Shown here: positions 1 to 22,916 of the stretch, piece after piece | Numbering within the stretch: the stretch's first letter is position 1 | How the letters are laid out: every line of letters begins with the position of its first letter | Assembly: GCA_003116995.1 (NCBI GenBank) | Contig: BDSL01000025.1 | Span: 434,001-498,000, forward strand | Reading direction: 5' to 3' | DNA: 64,000 nt | Source: Yamagishiella unicocca | Lineage: Eukaryota > Chlorophyta > Chlorophyceae > Chlamydomonadales > Volvocaceae | Translations under genes and position numbers: made by a program | Notes under the pieces: generated by a model | What the model was told of the DNA's origin: nothing | The model's database searches: none | Seen by the model: only the letters and a program-made list of their open reading frames with translations

Positions 1-960
1 ACCCTGCTCCTTTTCGCCCTCGGCTTCCTTGGCACCCTCCGCGTCCTCGGCAGCAGCATCGCCTTCGCTGGCCGCCTTCGCCGCTGCAGCTTTGGCCTTC
101 TTCTCCGCCTTTTCCGCGACCTTCTGCTGCTCATACTGCTCCGTGTACTTTTGGGTGGCGACGTTGCACTTGAGTAGCAGCTCCTGGCCGTCTAGTTTCA
201 GAGCATTCAGGAGCCGCATGGCGCGCAGAACCCCCTCCGCATCTTCGAACTCACAGAAGCCAAACCCCTTGGGTTGCTTCGTGTCGGGATCCATTTGCCG
301 CTTCCACGACTTGACACGGCCGCACGCGTCCAGCAGCGTCCGGACAATAGAATCAGGCACTGTGGAAGCGATTTTACCAACGTACACTGTAGTACTCTTC
401 TCCGCAATGGAAGGCGGCACGTATACTGCAGCCGCAGCGTGTTAAAGGCGTCAGGCTTTTCCGACAGCAGCAGGCGTAAACGGCCATCGACGCCTGGCTC
501 CGAGGAAGCAGCTTACCTGACTTTGCAAACGAGCTGGCCCCCAAAGGAGGACGTGGGAGCATCGGTGCGGTAGCAGGCATTGGCGGGCGCATTCCAGGCA
601 TTCCCATACCATGAGGCATGCCGCCCATGCCCATGCCACCCATGCCACCTGGCTGCATCATCATGGGCCTCATCCCTGCAGCAAAATCATGAACGGCGGC
701 GCAGTTTTTACTCCCATTCCTGTGCATAGATGCTATTTGGAAGCTCCACGCGCAAGGTCCGAGAGCAATCAATCAGTGATATACTTCTCCCAACATGCGT
801 AGAGAAACATGATCTCAGCCGTTTTTGCTAAAACGCGACGCTTTGACTTACCCATTGGTCCTCCCATACCGCCATACGCTGGCGGCCCGCCAGGAAAGCC
901 CATCCCTCCAGGCATACCAGGACGAAATCCAGGAAAAGGGTATCCTGGCGGCCCGCTCAT
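1..960 (-). CDS. RBM25: RBM25-like RNA-binding splicing factor, 5' part (runs off the left edge)
   Basis: Three exons are visible: 960-852, 675-517 and 425 to beyond base 1, with intron phases that close. The ATG at 960 opens a Pro/Gly/Met-rich stretch (repeated PGMPGGMGF and GGMGMGG-type motifs), which fits the N-terminus of RBM25/Snu71-type proteins. Exon 3 carries one RRM: YVGKIASTVPDSIVRTLL gives the RNP2-like strand, and PKGFGFCEFEDAEGVLRAM gives RNP1. It is followed by a Lys/Glu/Ala-rich coiled-coil-like tail. RBM25 family proteins bind U1-associated factors and influence 5' splice-site choice in the nucleus; they are normally about 800 residues with a C-terminal PWI domain, which would lie outside the window. 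About 230 residues are seen here. Other Pro/Gly-rich RRM proteins are possible, but the order (PG-rich, RRM, KE-rich) favours RBM25. Confidence 0.72.
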
Positions 961-2706
961 GACGTGGTCCTATGCAAAGGTCAAGCCGAGCTCCTACAGC
1001 GTTTTTCCGAAGCCTTGAATCAAACCAAGTGGCAGCTGCCTAGTTTCTTAAATGTATGCTTCCTCGAAGCGCTGTGTAATGATGATGCGGACGTCGGGAC
1101 GTGAGCTGACAATAGCGCAAGGCAGAACGGTACGGCACGCATTGCTTGTAGTGCCGTACTTGAGCGCGACGAGGTTCTATGCCACCACAGCAGCATGTGT
1201 GAGGGGGACAAGGGCCTGAGTACTGAGGTCGGAGCCACGCACAAATGACACCAGCCAGTGCGCGAGTGCGCGTGCAGTTATAGACAAAAACCCTCGCGGA
1301 GTTTGCGTGGGAGACCTTCCAAAAGCGTGCAGATGCAGGCCACACACGCGTGCGTGCCCACAGGCATTGCGGCGGCTCCAGAGGACTCCAGCTTGCACGC
1401 TGCTGGCTGCCCAACCTGCTCGCAGACGTCCTGAGATGTCCTAATGCACATCCGGTCGTCGACCCCAGCCCCACCGCAGCGTCCACTGCCGACTACCGGT
1501 GTGCGAGTGCCGGTAACAAAGGACCGTGGAAGAAAACCCGATGCGCACGCAGCATACCGGTAATGCAGGATTTGCAGGGTGGTTCCGCATCTTTTCACTT
1601 GCCTGTACGCTGTTTGCACGTAAACTTCCCACTTGGCTCGCGCGCTTAAAGCACCACAAGACGCACAATTTTCCGGTTGTCCTCCTTGTTGGGTGCGGCC
1701 TGCGGCGCGCCGCTTCCTGGCTATCGTGCCTCAGCAGCAAACACAGCTTACAAGGGCTCGCCAGGCGGCGACGTTACACGACGGCCTGGCACTCGCGGCG
1801 AGGTGCAGCGATCGCTCGCGAAGTGCCCCCATGACCACACTCTCCTGCCACTCCGTCGCAATAACGGCAACGACAACAACTCGCGGCGCATCGTGCGCTC
1901 CAGTGCAGGCCCCCATCCTCAGCGTCCTGAACCGCCCCCGTCCATGACGCTCTGCAAGCGGTGTCGGTACATCCAGCGGCGCGCTACTGCTTCGTCAAGG
2001 TGTCCAACACGCCCTCCATGGGCACATAAACTGGCACAGCTCCTCGTCAGTCGCCAGTCGGTTCAGTGTGCAAGCTACGGTCGTTGTCAGGGTTGTCGTG
2101 ACATGCTGGCTCACTGACCATGAGAATAACAATGGCGACGGAGGCGTGTGAAACGCGCTCTCGTCCACTAGCCCCTGCCGTGCAAAAGTGTCGAGACTCG
2201 AGAGTCAACTTAAACCGCAGCGTCCAACCGAAGCGTCGTGCTTCATGCGTTTTGAGGCGATGCGCGTGCGTCGACCGATGGAGCGCAATCACTGCGCTCG
2301 TAGCCCAGTCGCCTCTCACGTCCATCCCACACGCTCTCCGGTGATGTCGTCCGCAAAGATACCACGATTGGTAGGTACCACGATCGGCCCGGGCACCCAT
2401 TGGGGCTCCCAACCCGCTTCCCAGAACCTGTCCTTGGGATCATTCATGCATGCCATTGTCGGTACGGTCGTCCACCCACCCCCTTTTCACATGGTCAGCA
2501 ACCCACCATGCCCCCCCCACAATGCACAACGTAAAGACACTCCTAGCTTTAATCGTTATCTTAAGTCCCACGCATTCCCACCTCAGCCCTACCAACACTA
2601 TCGCCTAACTCACGCTGCATCAGCGCCCACCCCCACGGCTTCCTCGCTACGTCAAGGCCCCCCCGTATGCCTCCTGCAAGTCACCGTTTGCACCGGCTGA
2701 CGTGTC
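961..2706. other. Intergenic region upstream of the RBM25-like gene and 3' of GFAT
   Basis: No conserved coding frame was found on either strand. It should hold the promoter of the RBM25-like gene (near 961-1200) and the 3' UTR of the GFAT gene (below 2707). Open frames here look random and have no recognisable domain. No tandem array was noticed. Confidence 0.5.
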
Positions 2707-10771
<8,065 letters not shown>

Positions 10772-11154
10772 CGCAGAAGCCTACGTGTTTGGAATTGTAT
10801 ACGAAGTCAAGACGTCGTGCCAAAAGGTACTCAATCGATATATTTGTATAATTGCAGTGTTAAAGCCAGCATCAAACGGCGTGTTACAGTGGGGTATCAG
10901 GAAGACCTGGCGAGAACGACATATACGCGCGGAAGGAACAAAGCAGCTAATGAAGCTGCACCCTCAGGTATATACGATGCACTTCACCAGGTATGATGAC
11001 TAAATCTGTATGGGTATGGCTTATGGGGCGCCCCTGAAAGCAGTTTGGAATCTCATGCATTGTCATAGCATGGGACAGCTCGTCGGTCTTGGTGCCGTTC
11101 ACGAAAAAGAAGGAAGTCACACCCAACAATATATTGATTACAATATAAGATATA
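10772..11154. promoter_or_regulatory. Divergent promoter interval, GFAT / methyltransferase
   Basis: 383 bp separate the two ATG codons, which read outward. It must hold both promoters and 5' UTRs unless there are upstream non-coding exons. It is visibly more AT-rich than the flanking introns. No specific element was identified. Confidence 0.55.
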
Positions 11155-13757
11155 ATGTCGCTATTGAAGCCGTGCCGATCTCCGCGGCCTTGGTCGGGGC
11201 CGGCCTGTAGGTCGAGACGGCCCCTTGCTGTGCATTGTAAGTGGCTCAATTCATGCCGCGGGAACCCGTCAATTTTGCAGCGTCGTGTTTATTTGTCGGG
11301 GCGGTTGATACGACCTCTGCAACACTCGCAGCGCTGGCCGATGCCTCAAGCCTCGTCACAGCCGCCGCGGCGCTACCCCTGGTCGCGCTTGGCGGGTATG
11401 TTCCATGCTACTCATCTCTGTGCGGCTTATGGCCACCAGCGTATCCAAGTCCCCCAACCTTCGTATACCCGCCGCAGCACCGCAGTATGGAAATTCGCCA
11501 ACTACGGACAGTTGGAATATATCACGGCCTCCATGCTGACTAACTATGTGCCGAAAGGTAAGCGGTACAGGCCATTTTCCGGTCCGGGCACTAACCCTGC
11601 GGACGCGTCTGACAATCTGGCTTATGTGTGCGCACCCTTGCTGTCTGCAGGGCAGCCCGGACCACGCGTCATCCAACTGCAGGGTGGAACGCGGGTGAGT
11701 ATGAGACAAAGGGGAGGGAGGGCCACCGGCCGCGGCCACGCCAAAACATCATAATCGTGAAGTGCCTAGGGACGATATGCGTCACGCACGCGTGCACCTC
11801 CCATAGGCATGAACGCGCACGTCCACCGGCGTGATACGCCGATTTGCCATCTCATGGCGGTACGACAGCACGGGCATGACTAGGCTGGGGACCTGGGAAG
11901 TGGGGCTTATATGTACGAAACGTGCACTGAGTTGTTCCGGGCGCTCGGAACCAGGCCGCGTACCCCACCCATTGGCCTGCCTCCCGTGGTTCGCTGCAGG
12001 AGCTGTACTACTATCCCAAAAACACGGTGCAGGTGACCGTCGTGGGCGAGGCGATCAAGAAGGCGGTGCTGGAGCAGGCGGGCATGCAGGTACGATAAGC
12101 GGTGCGTGTAGAAGCGAGAACGCGTCTCTCCAATTTTCAGTGCGCTAGTCGGGCGCACGGCGTAGGCGTGGGCACCGTGACCTACTTGGGGAACAAGGAG
12201 CAAGGAGCACGTGTCGTCTTGGGGACAGCTGCTGGGCGCCTTCCGTAATACCCCAAAGCTTGACCACCAGTTGATGGCACGTCCTCGTGGCGTGAGTTGC
12301 GAGCCCCGGCGAGGTTGTCCCGGACTGAGTCGGTGGCGAGCGCTTAACAACGGGCGCCTGCTCAGGTGTCGCTGGTATCAGGCGTCAGCCGTGTTGCCAT
12401 CAGTCGAGCGTCTTTGCATGCGCACCGCGCGCAAAGCGCGTGCCTTCAGTCGCTAAGGAAACCGAAGCGCGTGCCTTCAGTCGCTAAGGAAGCCCCCTCA
12501 TTTCGCCCAACGTGCGACGTGGTAGCCCGGCCTCCACTCGTTATCCCGCGTCGCGAGCCTCTTTTATCAGACCCGGGACTTCCATAAACCCCGGACTCCC
12601 CGTCCTGGCACCTGCCTTGCGTTTCTTGCCACTCAGGCCGCGGTGCCCACGGTGGCGAAGGTGCAGTCGCCCGCCAACCTGGGCTTCGCGGCTGACGACA
12701 GCGTGGACGCGGTGGTGTCGCTGGGGGCGCTGGCGGGCATGAACGAGCCGCAGCGGGTGGCGTTTGCGGCGGAGGCGCTGCGAGTGCTGAAGCCCGGCTG
12801 CGCGATCATCTTCATCGAGCGAAGTAAGCCCGCCAGGGGGGGGAAAGGCGCATGCACCAAGCGAGCGCATCGACCAGGGGGGCATCCAGCGTACGTGTAG
12901 CGTGTTCCGCATGTTCTTGGCACAATCCACGGTTGGCTCGAAGGGCGCGCCTGCTGGTGCTGCTATTGAATGCGCTGTTGAACAAGCTCCGCGTGGTGCC
13001 TGTCTGTGCCTTGGCGTGCTTCGCAGTTCCTGGCGGCCTGCCCATTCGCTACATCGGGAGCCCGAGCAGCACGCTAGGTATGTGGGTGGGTTGGGCCGGG
13101 CTGGGCTGATCGTGCAGCTCCGTGTTGTGGCACCGGAGGGGGCTCGTGGCGCTTGAGAGCATGTCAGGGTGGTGGTGCGAGCTTCCACCGCGGCCCTGAC
13201 GTCAGGAATGGGGTTGGGCTGGCACGTTTTAGGATCCGTTTTGCAATGAGCCAAGAACGGGGTAAGAGCTGGCACGTTTTAGGATCCGTTTTGCAATGAG
13301 CCAAGAACGGGGTAAGAGCTGGCATGGAGCTTGGGGTTGATACAAGCGGTATGTGAGTGCACTTACACGTGCCAATCGTTTCCTGACATGGCTCATGGCA
13401 TCAGCGGATGCAACAAGTATACCTGCCTTCTCCTTGTACACCCCGCTTGCGGTGAGCAGCATCTCAGCGGGCAACGCCAACCCTGACGTGCCTGTGGTCG
13501 CAGCCGAGTCGTACCTGCAAGGCTGGAAGCAGCGAACGGATGCGTTCGAGCTGGTGCAGTGGGACGTGGCGCTTGAAGGACAGGATCCACATGCGGTGGG
13601 CGTAGCTGTCAAGTCCTCAGGGTACCGTGTGCCCGCCGTCAGCAAGCGCGCCGAAAAAGCGGCGGAGAAGACCGAGCGTGATCGGGCTGAGAAGGAGGCG
13701 CGTAAGGAGAAGGCGCGGTTGCCGAAGAAGGGGTTTGAGAAGGCACCAATAAGCTGA
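11155..13757 (+). CDS. SAM-dependent methyltransferase (class I), probably plastid-targeted
   Basis: Exons: 11155-11236, 11281-11395, 11478-11557, 11651-11694, 12000-12089, 12637-12823, 13027-13077 and a last exon starting at 13405 or 13468 and ending 13757. The two options for the last acceptor are in the same phase. The protein begins with a basic Ser/Pro/Arg-rich segment (MSLLKPCRSPRPWSG...), like a chloroplast transit peptide. A hydrophobic stretch (SSLVTAAAALPLVALGG) follows. The core has RVIQLQGGTRELYYYP, a degenerate motif I, then SVDAVVSLGALAGM for the motif II region and ALRVLKPGCAIIFIER for motif III. GQDPHAVGVAVK near the C-terminus is typical of plant and algal plastid methyltransferase-like proteins of unknown substrate. 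The tail is Lys/Glu-rich (KRAEKAAEKTERDRAEKEAR). Motif I lacks the usual GxGxG, so catalytic competence is uncertain. Confidence 0.75.
13221..13320. repeat. Perfect 50-bp tandem duplication
   Basis: Two identical copies start GGCACGTTTTAGGATCCG and end GGGGTAAGAGCT, at 13221-13270 and 13271-13320, in the last intron of the methyltransferase gene. Identity suggests a recent duplication. Confidence 0.95.
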
Positions 13758-15147
13758 CGGTTGGGATCACTGCATGACCGCATTTTGCATTGTACCGCGG
13801 ATCAATGGGGTGTATTAAGTGTGTGTCTTTAACTTACATATGACGGTTTTGGATCCGTGGAAAGCTGAAGACATAGTGAAGCGTGGGTGTTGCGCACGCG
13901 TGGCTGATGTTTAATTTTGGATAAAAATGTATTGGTCGCTGCGGTGCGCACAAGTCGAAGTGTTAAGACGTGATCATCGGTTTGGGTATTGACAGAGGAA
14001 AACATTTGCAGACGAGAAGAATAATATGACGATGGGATGTAATATGCCCACTTATGTCGAGCCAGGCTGAGACATAATGCCACTCATGTGAAAAGGTATG
14101 GATGCTATAACCGTACCTTCGGCCGTGAGGACATAAGAGATAACGTTATGAGGAGGAACGCCAGACGTTACAAGGTGCATTACCATCACCAATCGCCTTC
14201 GTTACCATGATGGCACGGAGACAAAAGATCTGTACCGAACACCAACCGACCTGTACGACATCCAAGACAGGTACACTAAGGCGGAACCGCCCGAGAATTG
14301 CTGCACAATCGTGCCGTTTGCGCATACGATGTCATATGAGCATGCACTCCATAGTATGCTCTCCGCTCATGCCAGTCCAAAACAAGTGGGAACCGTGTTC
14401 CAGATGCTGGTCAATTTCCATCAACTGAAAAACGAAAGAGAACGAAAACGGCAGCACCTGGCGGTATGCCGGCATTTGGAATGGTAACCCTGCTCCCATT
14501 CGTTCCAGCGCAACTTAACTTGCAGCATGCGGACAGCTCGGCACTACACTCGCTCACATCCTTCTTGCACCCTTCTTCCGACATAGGTACGGTGCATGCG
14601 ACCTCAAGACTCGAGAATGCCACTATATCTACACTATATCGCATGTCCTCATACGACGGGGGACGTTTCGCACACGTCCCCACTTAAACGAGGCCAGCCA
14701 GTGCCACATTCCAACCTCGCGCGAACGGTCAATACAAGAATGGGCGTCCCGCTTTCACAACGGGCGCCGCAGAGTTCTGACACTGGCGCATAGCGTGCGG
14801 TACTCGTACGCAATATTGACAACAAGCCACCTGGTTGGTTCTCTCGCAATAATAGGGTAGGTATGTCGCACTCAGCGACTCATTTAACATACAGGGCGAC
14901 TCACAGGGCGACTCATACAATGTAGATGATACCCTGCAGGGTTCCTAAATACAAGAATACAGCTCCAATCAGGAAATATACACCGTGCACTAAAGAGCTA
15001 AGCACCGCAATACCGGCTGCCCAACCCAAACACAGGCTACGTTCTAGCTACCTATGGTGTGGTACTCTGTCCGTGTCATGTTGTGGTACTCTGTCCATGT
15101 CCTTCCACTCCTCATATACAACGCCTACAGGTGTCAACCTGCCAGCT
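13758..15147. other. Convergent 3' intergenic region
   Basis: Lies between the methyltransferase stop and the iminopeptidase stop. TGTAA at about 14038 (plus strand) is a candidate poly(A) signal for the methyltransferase. A 24-bp direct repeat (TGTGGTACTCTGTCC) occurs twice at 15056-15102. No conserved coding sequence was seen; composition is closer to 50% GC than in the GC-rich introns elsewhere. Confidence 0.5.
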
Positions 15148-17849
<2,702 letters not shown>

Positions 17850-18732
17850 ATGTCGGATTGACTGACAATTCTGATTGGCTTGCAAGGTTTATGAAGAGCC
17901 GCCAGTAAACTTTGGGCCTTGCGCCCTTTCAAGCCGTACTGCATGAGAACCCAACGAATTTGCAGGGTCTCGACTCCTGATGTCTGCATTTTGCCTGTTA
18001 AAGATCAAGTTAAATTACGTTTATGCGTCCTTCCATGGTGGGGTTTGTAGGGCCTGTTCCCCGGCTGGCCATCAGGATGGCCATGGTCAGGATGCAGGCC
18101 GCTGCGTATCTCGAGGCAAGCGCGGGCCATAGACCAGCTAGGAAGGAGATGGGGGACTTATAACCCGTCATACCCGCATGCCGCGTGCAAGGACTGCCTA
18201 CTGCTGTAATTCAATTGGTCTCGCCGTACTCAGGCTAGCGTAAGTTTGGTAAGGCGCCCGTTATCGTTTGGATTCTCCGCACCCATGTTCTACCGAACGT
18301 CGCCCGCAAAGGGTGTGGTGGGTGGGCCAAACGCGAACCGATAGGTGAGCCTCTCATACGGCGGGTTCTCTTCCTGGGAGAGATTACATGATTACTGGAC
18401 ATTGTTCTTTGTACGGGCCGTCGTACTTAGTGGACGAGCATTTCAATCTCACCTACGGACACGTTTCCTGCCAAGGTATTGCGTAAATACTGTTTATTAA
18501 GCACTGACGGGCCGCAGACCACATTCCGCAGTAGAATCCCACCAGCTGCTGGACCGGAAATCCTTTTACCCTCACACACCCACTCGTTACAGACTTCAGT
18601 GTCGTGCACCTGGCATCCGCTTGTGCCCCAAAGCAGCATCTCCGCCACATTGGCTGAAGCACCCTAGGCACTACAGCTAGGCCCCGCTGTGCAAAGTCCC
18701 CGCTCCTCTCCCTCGCCTTCTGCAAGCAAGCA
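17850..18732. other. Intergenic: iminopeptidase 5' region and TTC4-like 3' region
   Basis: No conserved coding frame. TGTAA on the minus strand near 18587 lies about 145 bases after the TTC4-like stop codon and is a plausible poly(A) signal. Confidence 0.45.
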
Positions 18733-21700
18733 TCACCGGCCGCACTCCAGGAAGCGTTCCCGGTAGGGTGTCCCCTTGGAGACCACCCAGAACAACGGCA
18801 GCCCTGCAACGATATGGTCGTCCGCAGTCAGCACCTGCCGCAGCGTGTGTCGCTGGTTCACCCGCCGCATGCGGGCTGCCCGACTGCCGTAGCGCTCCGG
18901 CCCCAGGTCGCCTGCGTCCTCGAGGCCCTGCGGCCACCGGCCCTGCATCGCCTGCACCAGCTGGTCCTGTGTTTTGACGGGAAATGGGAGCGGTGGATTG
19001 GGGGCAGGGGGGGCGTGCGCCTTGGGCCGGCGTGGGAGTAGCAAGGAAAGGAAGCCGAACGGGCGGGTTTGTGAGGAACTCGGGGGTCGGCACATAGTGA
19101 AGAGGGAAAAGTACGACCTGAGACGAAACCCGTGAATTGGAAAACGATACGGGCTGGGGTGGGGGCCGGGCGCTCAGCGCGTCGGAGCTGGAGAGCAACC
19201 CGAGGATACCTATATACGCAATCCCGGCTGGCCTGAGCCTGATGCCAGCGCGCAGTTATGCCCGGTTGGCGTCTACCGCACCCATGCTTTCCATGCCTCA
19301 TCTCGCCATTAGCTGTCGGTGTTAGCCCAACGATTATTTCCCACCCAACAGCCGCCCTCCCCCACCTTGTTGAGCTGTCTCCCCGCATGCGCCAGGTAGT
19401 ATAGCTCAATCCGGTCGCGGGTGTAGTCCCCCGCCTCGTCCCACTGAAGCGGCGGCGAGTCCGGTCCGAACATCTGGGACGGGGCGACACCGCTTCAGAA
19501 CATCGCGATGGCCTCATGGCGAGCGACATGACATGAGCGCGAGCAGCCAGTGCAGCCAGGGCCCCCCGCGATGCGTATTCCAACAGGATGCATGACGCAT
19601 GGCAATGTCTAAGACGTGCACACTTCCCGCCCTGCGCGGTAACTTAGCACGGAATCCTGGCCAAAAGCAGTGCACGAGGCGCGATGCGAGGACCTGCCCG
19701 CGCCATCCTTGTGCCCTACACGTATGAACAGCACGCGCCCGCTGTCGACCTGCAACGCGCTGCAACGTGCTGCAACGCAGTGGCCCCGACGCTGCGCAAC
19801 CCTCCGCCAGCGCTCACCCCGCGCGCTCACAACGCGACTCGACCGCCGCTCGACCCCATCCCTCTTTCCCCTTCCTCTTTCTCCAACATCCACACCACGC
19901 ATTCACCCGCCACCTCGCTTCCCGCAAGCGGCCAGCCCAGCACCCAGGTGGTCACGCACGCACGCGCGCAGGTTGCACCTCCGCACCATGTCCAGGTGCT
20001 CCTTGAAGGTGTCGTCCTCCCCGAACGCCTCCACCACGTCCTGCTGCCCGCTCTCGGGGTACATGAGCAGCGCCGGCCAGGTCAGCGAGCCGTCGGCGTT
20101 GAGCGTTGCTTTTGTGCGCGAGCCGAGGCTAACCTGGAGCAGCGCGAGCAGCGGAGCAGCCAGGGTCAAGAGGGAGCGACTCATCAGCTGCGCGCTGGGC
20201 GACACAGTCCGCAGCTGCGCACCCGGCCGCGCTGATCTAGCGCAACACAGTCCGCAGCTGCGCACCCGGCCGCGCTGATCTAGTGCAACACAGTCCGCAG
20301 CTGCGCACCCGGCCGCGCTGATCTAGCGCAACACAGTCCGCAGCTGCGCACCCGGCCGCGCTGATCTAGTGCAAGGAGTATCAAGGATGCACGTGTACGC
20401 CTACGCAGCTAGTGGAGCGCACGTCAGTGATGTCATTCGTCTCGTGATTATGTTTATATGCACTCTCGAAATTGCATATATCCGTGCACTACACGACATG
20501 CCAGTCCATGGCGGCAAGATTTCGCAATGGCGGGTCGAGCTTTCGAACCGCCAAGCCAACAGGTTGTGACGCCACCTCCTCGCCGCTGCTTGCGAGTCGG
20601 CTAGTGTGCTAGCCGCTGCTTGCATAGCTGCTGAAGCAGCACAGCCCAATCGCGGATGCATACCGACAGGCAGTTGATGCCTGTGCAAGCGCTGTGTGCA
20701 CGCTGAGTGCGCGCTCTGACAGTGGCCGTGGCTGTCCGCGGGTCTGCGGTGATGTGGCAAGGAATAGCGCACCTGAGGTCGCGTCAGCTTGTATCCCCGA
20801 GCCAGCAGCACGTCCACCAATGCTCGCGCGGGCGCCGCCTCCGCCTCCGCCTGCGCAGCAATGCGCTCCTCGTGCTGCCGTCGTTCAGCCAGCCTCGACG
20901 AGGACTCCTGGCGTAACGAGGTCAGAAACCGGGGCCCGCGTTCGTCACCAGCAGGACCAGCAGCGGCAGCAGCAGCGGCAGCAGCAGCGGCAGCAGCAGG
21001 GCCAGCAGCGGCAGCAGCAGCGGCAGTAGAGTGGCGCAGTAGTTTTGGCTATGGGCAGCGGTGCTGGCCGTGGTACCCGCAGCCGCCGCAAAACGTTGGG
21101 GTACAGACATTGCGACGGACGAGACTGCCGCAGCAGGCCGCGCAGCCGTGAAGCAGCTAGTGCAGCTAATGCCCCACCACGCCACCCAGCCTCGCAGGCA
21201 CCATCGGACACAGCTACGGCCCCGGTAATTAGTATGCCAAGCACACACACTTGCCTCCACGCCAGCGAATTCCACATGACCACAACATTTTGCAAACCGA
21301 AGGAGGGCCCCAGGTCATTACGCGTGTAAGGCCCACAGGCGCCCATCTAACCACCCACCGACCTTCAGCAGGGCGTCAAAATCCTTGGACTTGGGGTCCG
21401 TCGCCTGTCCCTCCTCGCACAGCTGCAAGCACTGCGCCCACATGCCCAGCTTCGAGGCCGCACGCGCACCGCGGAAGATGGCCTGCAGCGCGTAGGAGGG
21501 GAGGCGAGTGGGGGATGGCGTAAAGACCGGGGGATGGGGTGGGATGCGAGAAGAGGTGAACGGCGTCACCTGGAGGCGGCCCTGTCGGAACGCAATGCAG
21601 CGCAACGTAGCGCTACTAGAAGGCAGCGCTACGTTGGTCGGATGCGGGACCGTTGCCCCTCGCCGCGCCAGGCGTATAATAGCCGGTTCGCGTTAGCGCA

Positions 21701-22916
21701 CATCGGAAAGTTGGTCAGCTGAACGACGCAGTAAACCACACTCACACAAGACGTACGGTATGACGCCGCCCACGACAAGCTCGCGCGCAAGGTGCTCTTC
21801 AGCGCCTCAATTGGACACCCCTCAACCCGCCAACCGCGTCCCGACCCGATAACATAAAGCACCGCGCACCTTCACGTTCGCAGGGTCCAAGGTTTTGGCG
21901 GCCAGGCTGTCATCCAGCGCCTTTCGGAAGTTCCCTGCAATGGGGCAACCACGACGGCCGGGAAGCGCGATCTTGGGGATTGTCACGCAGAGCGGGATTG
22001 CGCGGCAAGAATTTTTTGTCGGCAAGGGAGAGGGCAGTTATAGTGCACACGCAGGGCCCCACGGTGCGCGGGCACGATATCTGATTGCGCCTCGCCGCTC
22101 GCAACTTGCTGCCGGCAGTGCCATGCTGCCGTACAACCAGAGTCGTCGTGAGGTTAGGACGGCGGTGACAGATCCAAGCATGCCTCCCAGTAGCCATACG
22201 CCCAAGAGATGTGGTGCTGATCACCTGGCCAGCGGATACCCTTTCCCCTTGCAGCGGCACGTGGCGAGTAGTGATTCGCACACCAAACACGATTTCACCT
22301 TCCAGCACAGGCATCGCTTCACACAGTACCCCGCAGCCCTTCTGGCGAGGTATAGAACGCACCTAGCAGCAAGTGAACTTGTGCCCTGTTCGCGTGCAGT
22401 ACAGCGTTTAACCCCGCGTTTGGCGCCTGCACATCCAGCCCGTTTCCGTAACACTCGACCGCATCGCGCAGCAGCGTCCGACGAGCGGCTGCATCCGCCT
22501 TGTCTGATTGCGCCATGCGCAGCTTGTTGTTGCCTTGCGTCTGCAAAGTCGGGGAAGCGACGTGTATAAATTAATAAAACCGCCGATTATCTGACGTATA
22601 GTGCCTGACAACCCTCCAGACTATGGATGCCGCGCTGAAAAGTTTACGTATTGCCTGCATGCCATTGCGGCGGCAGACAAACTTCGCAAACAGGGCGATG
22701 CTAGGTGTCTTGTATCTTAATTGTATGCACCTTAAGGTTTTCAGCCTTTTCATCGGGTGTCAAGTCATCGTCAAGGGCCTTCAGCGCAGCGAACGTCGGG
22801 TCCTGCTCCGCGTCCTCCGGCAGAGCATCCCAGAACAGCGGATGCAGCCCCTTGTTATCATCAATCAATTCAGGCTGCCTGCGCTTGTCGCAATCGTCGT
22901 CGCTATCACCAGTCAT
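18733..22916 (-). CDS. TTC4: TTC4/CNS1-type TPR co-chaperone of HSP90, complete, 8 exons
   Basis: Exons: 22916-22731, 22540-22363, 21934-21870, 21482-21363, 21048-20773, 20133-19987, 19473-19366, 18966-18733; all phases close and give 437 residues, close to human TTC4 (387). The N-terminus has HPLFWDALPEDAEQDPTFAALKAL, the acidic segment typical of the family. Three TPR-like units follow: NKLRMAQSDKADAAARRTLL to NRAQVHLLLG, then GNFRKALDDSLAAKTLDP, then GARAASKLGMWAQCLQLCEE. The C-terminal wheel domain appears in SLTWPALLMYPESGQQDVVEAF, LQWDEAGDYTRDRIELYYL and GLPLFWVVSKGTPYRERFLE. The family binds the HSP90/HSP70 EEVD tails in cytosol and nucleus and is essential in yeast. A poly-Ala insertion (exon 5, plus-strand GCAGCA runs at 20945-21030) precedes the linker helix and is unusual for the family. 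Confidence 0.93.
19123..19136 (-). repeat. Dispersed intronic element, degenerate copy
   Basis: Gene-strand sequence CACGGGTTTCGTC lies about 160 bases upstream of the acceptor of TTC4 exon 8, sense orientation. Confidence 0.4.
20203..20374. repeat. 43-bp minisatellite, four copies, TTC4 intron 5
   Basis: Copies start at about 20203, 20246, 20289 and 20332 and contain CACAGTCCGCAGCTGCGCAC then CCGGCCGCGCTGATCTAG. The base after TAG alternates C, T, C, T, so the array probably arose by doubling of a two-copy unit. Confidence 0.92.

Noticed and set aside
11155..11236. A possible upstream small protein gene separate from the methyltransferase
   Set aside because: The frame joins 11281 in phase through a GT-AG intron and has transit-peptide composition, so it is better read as exon 1.
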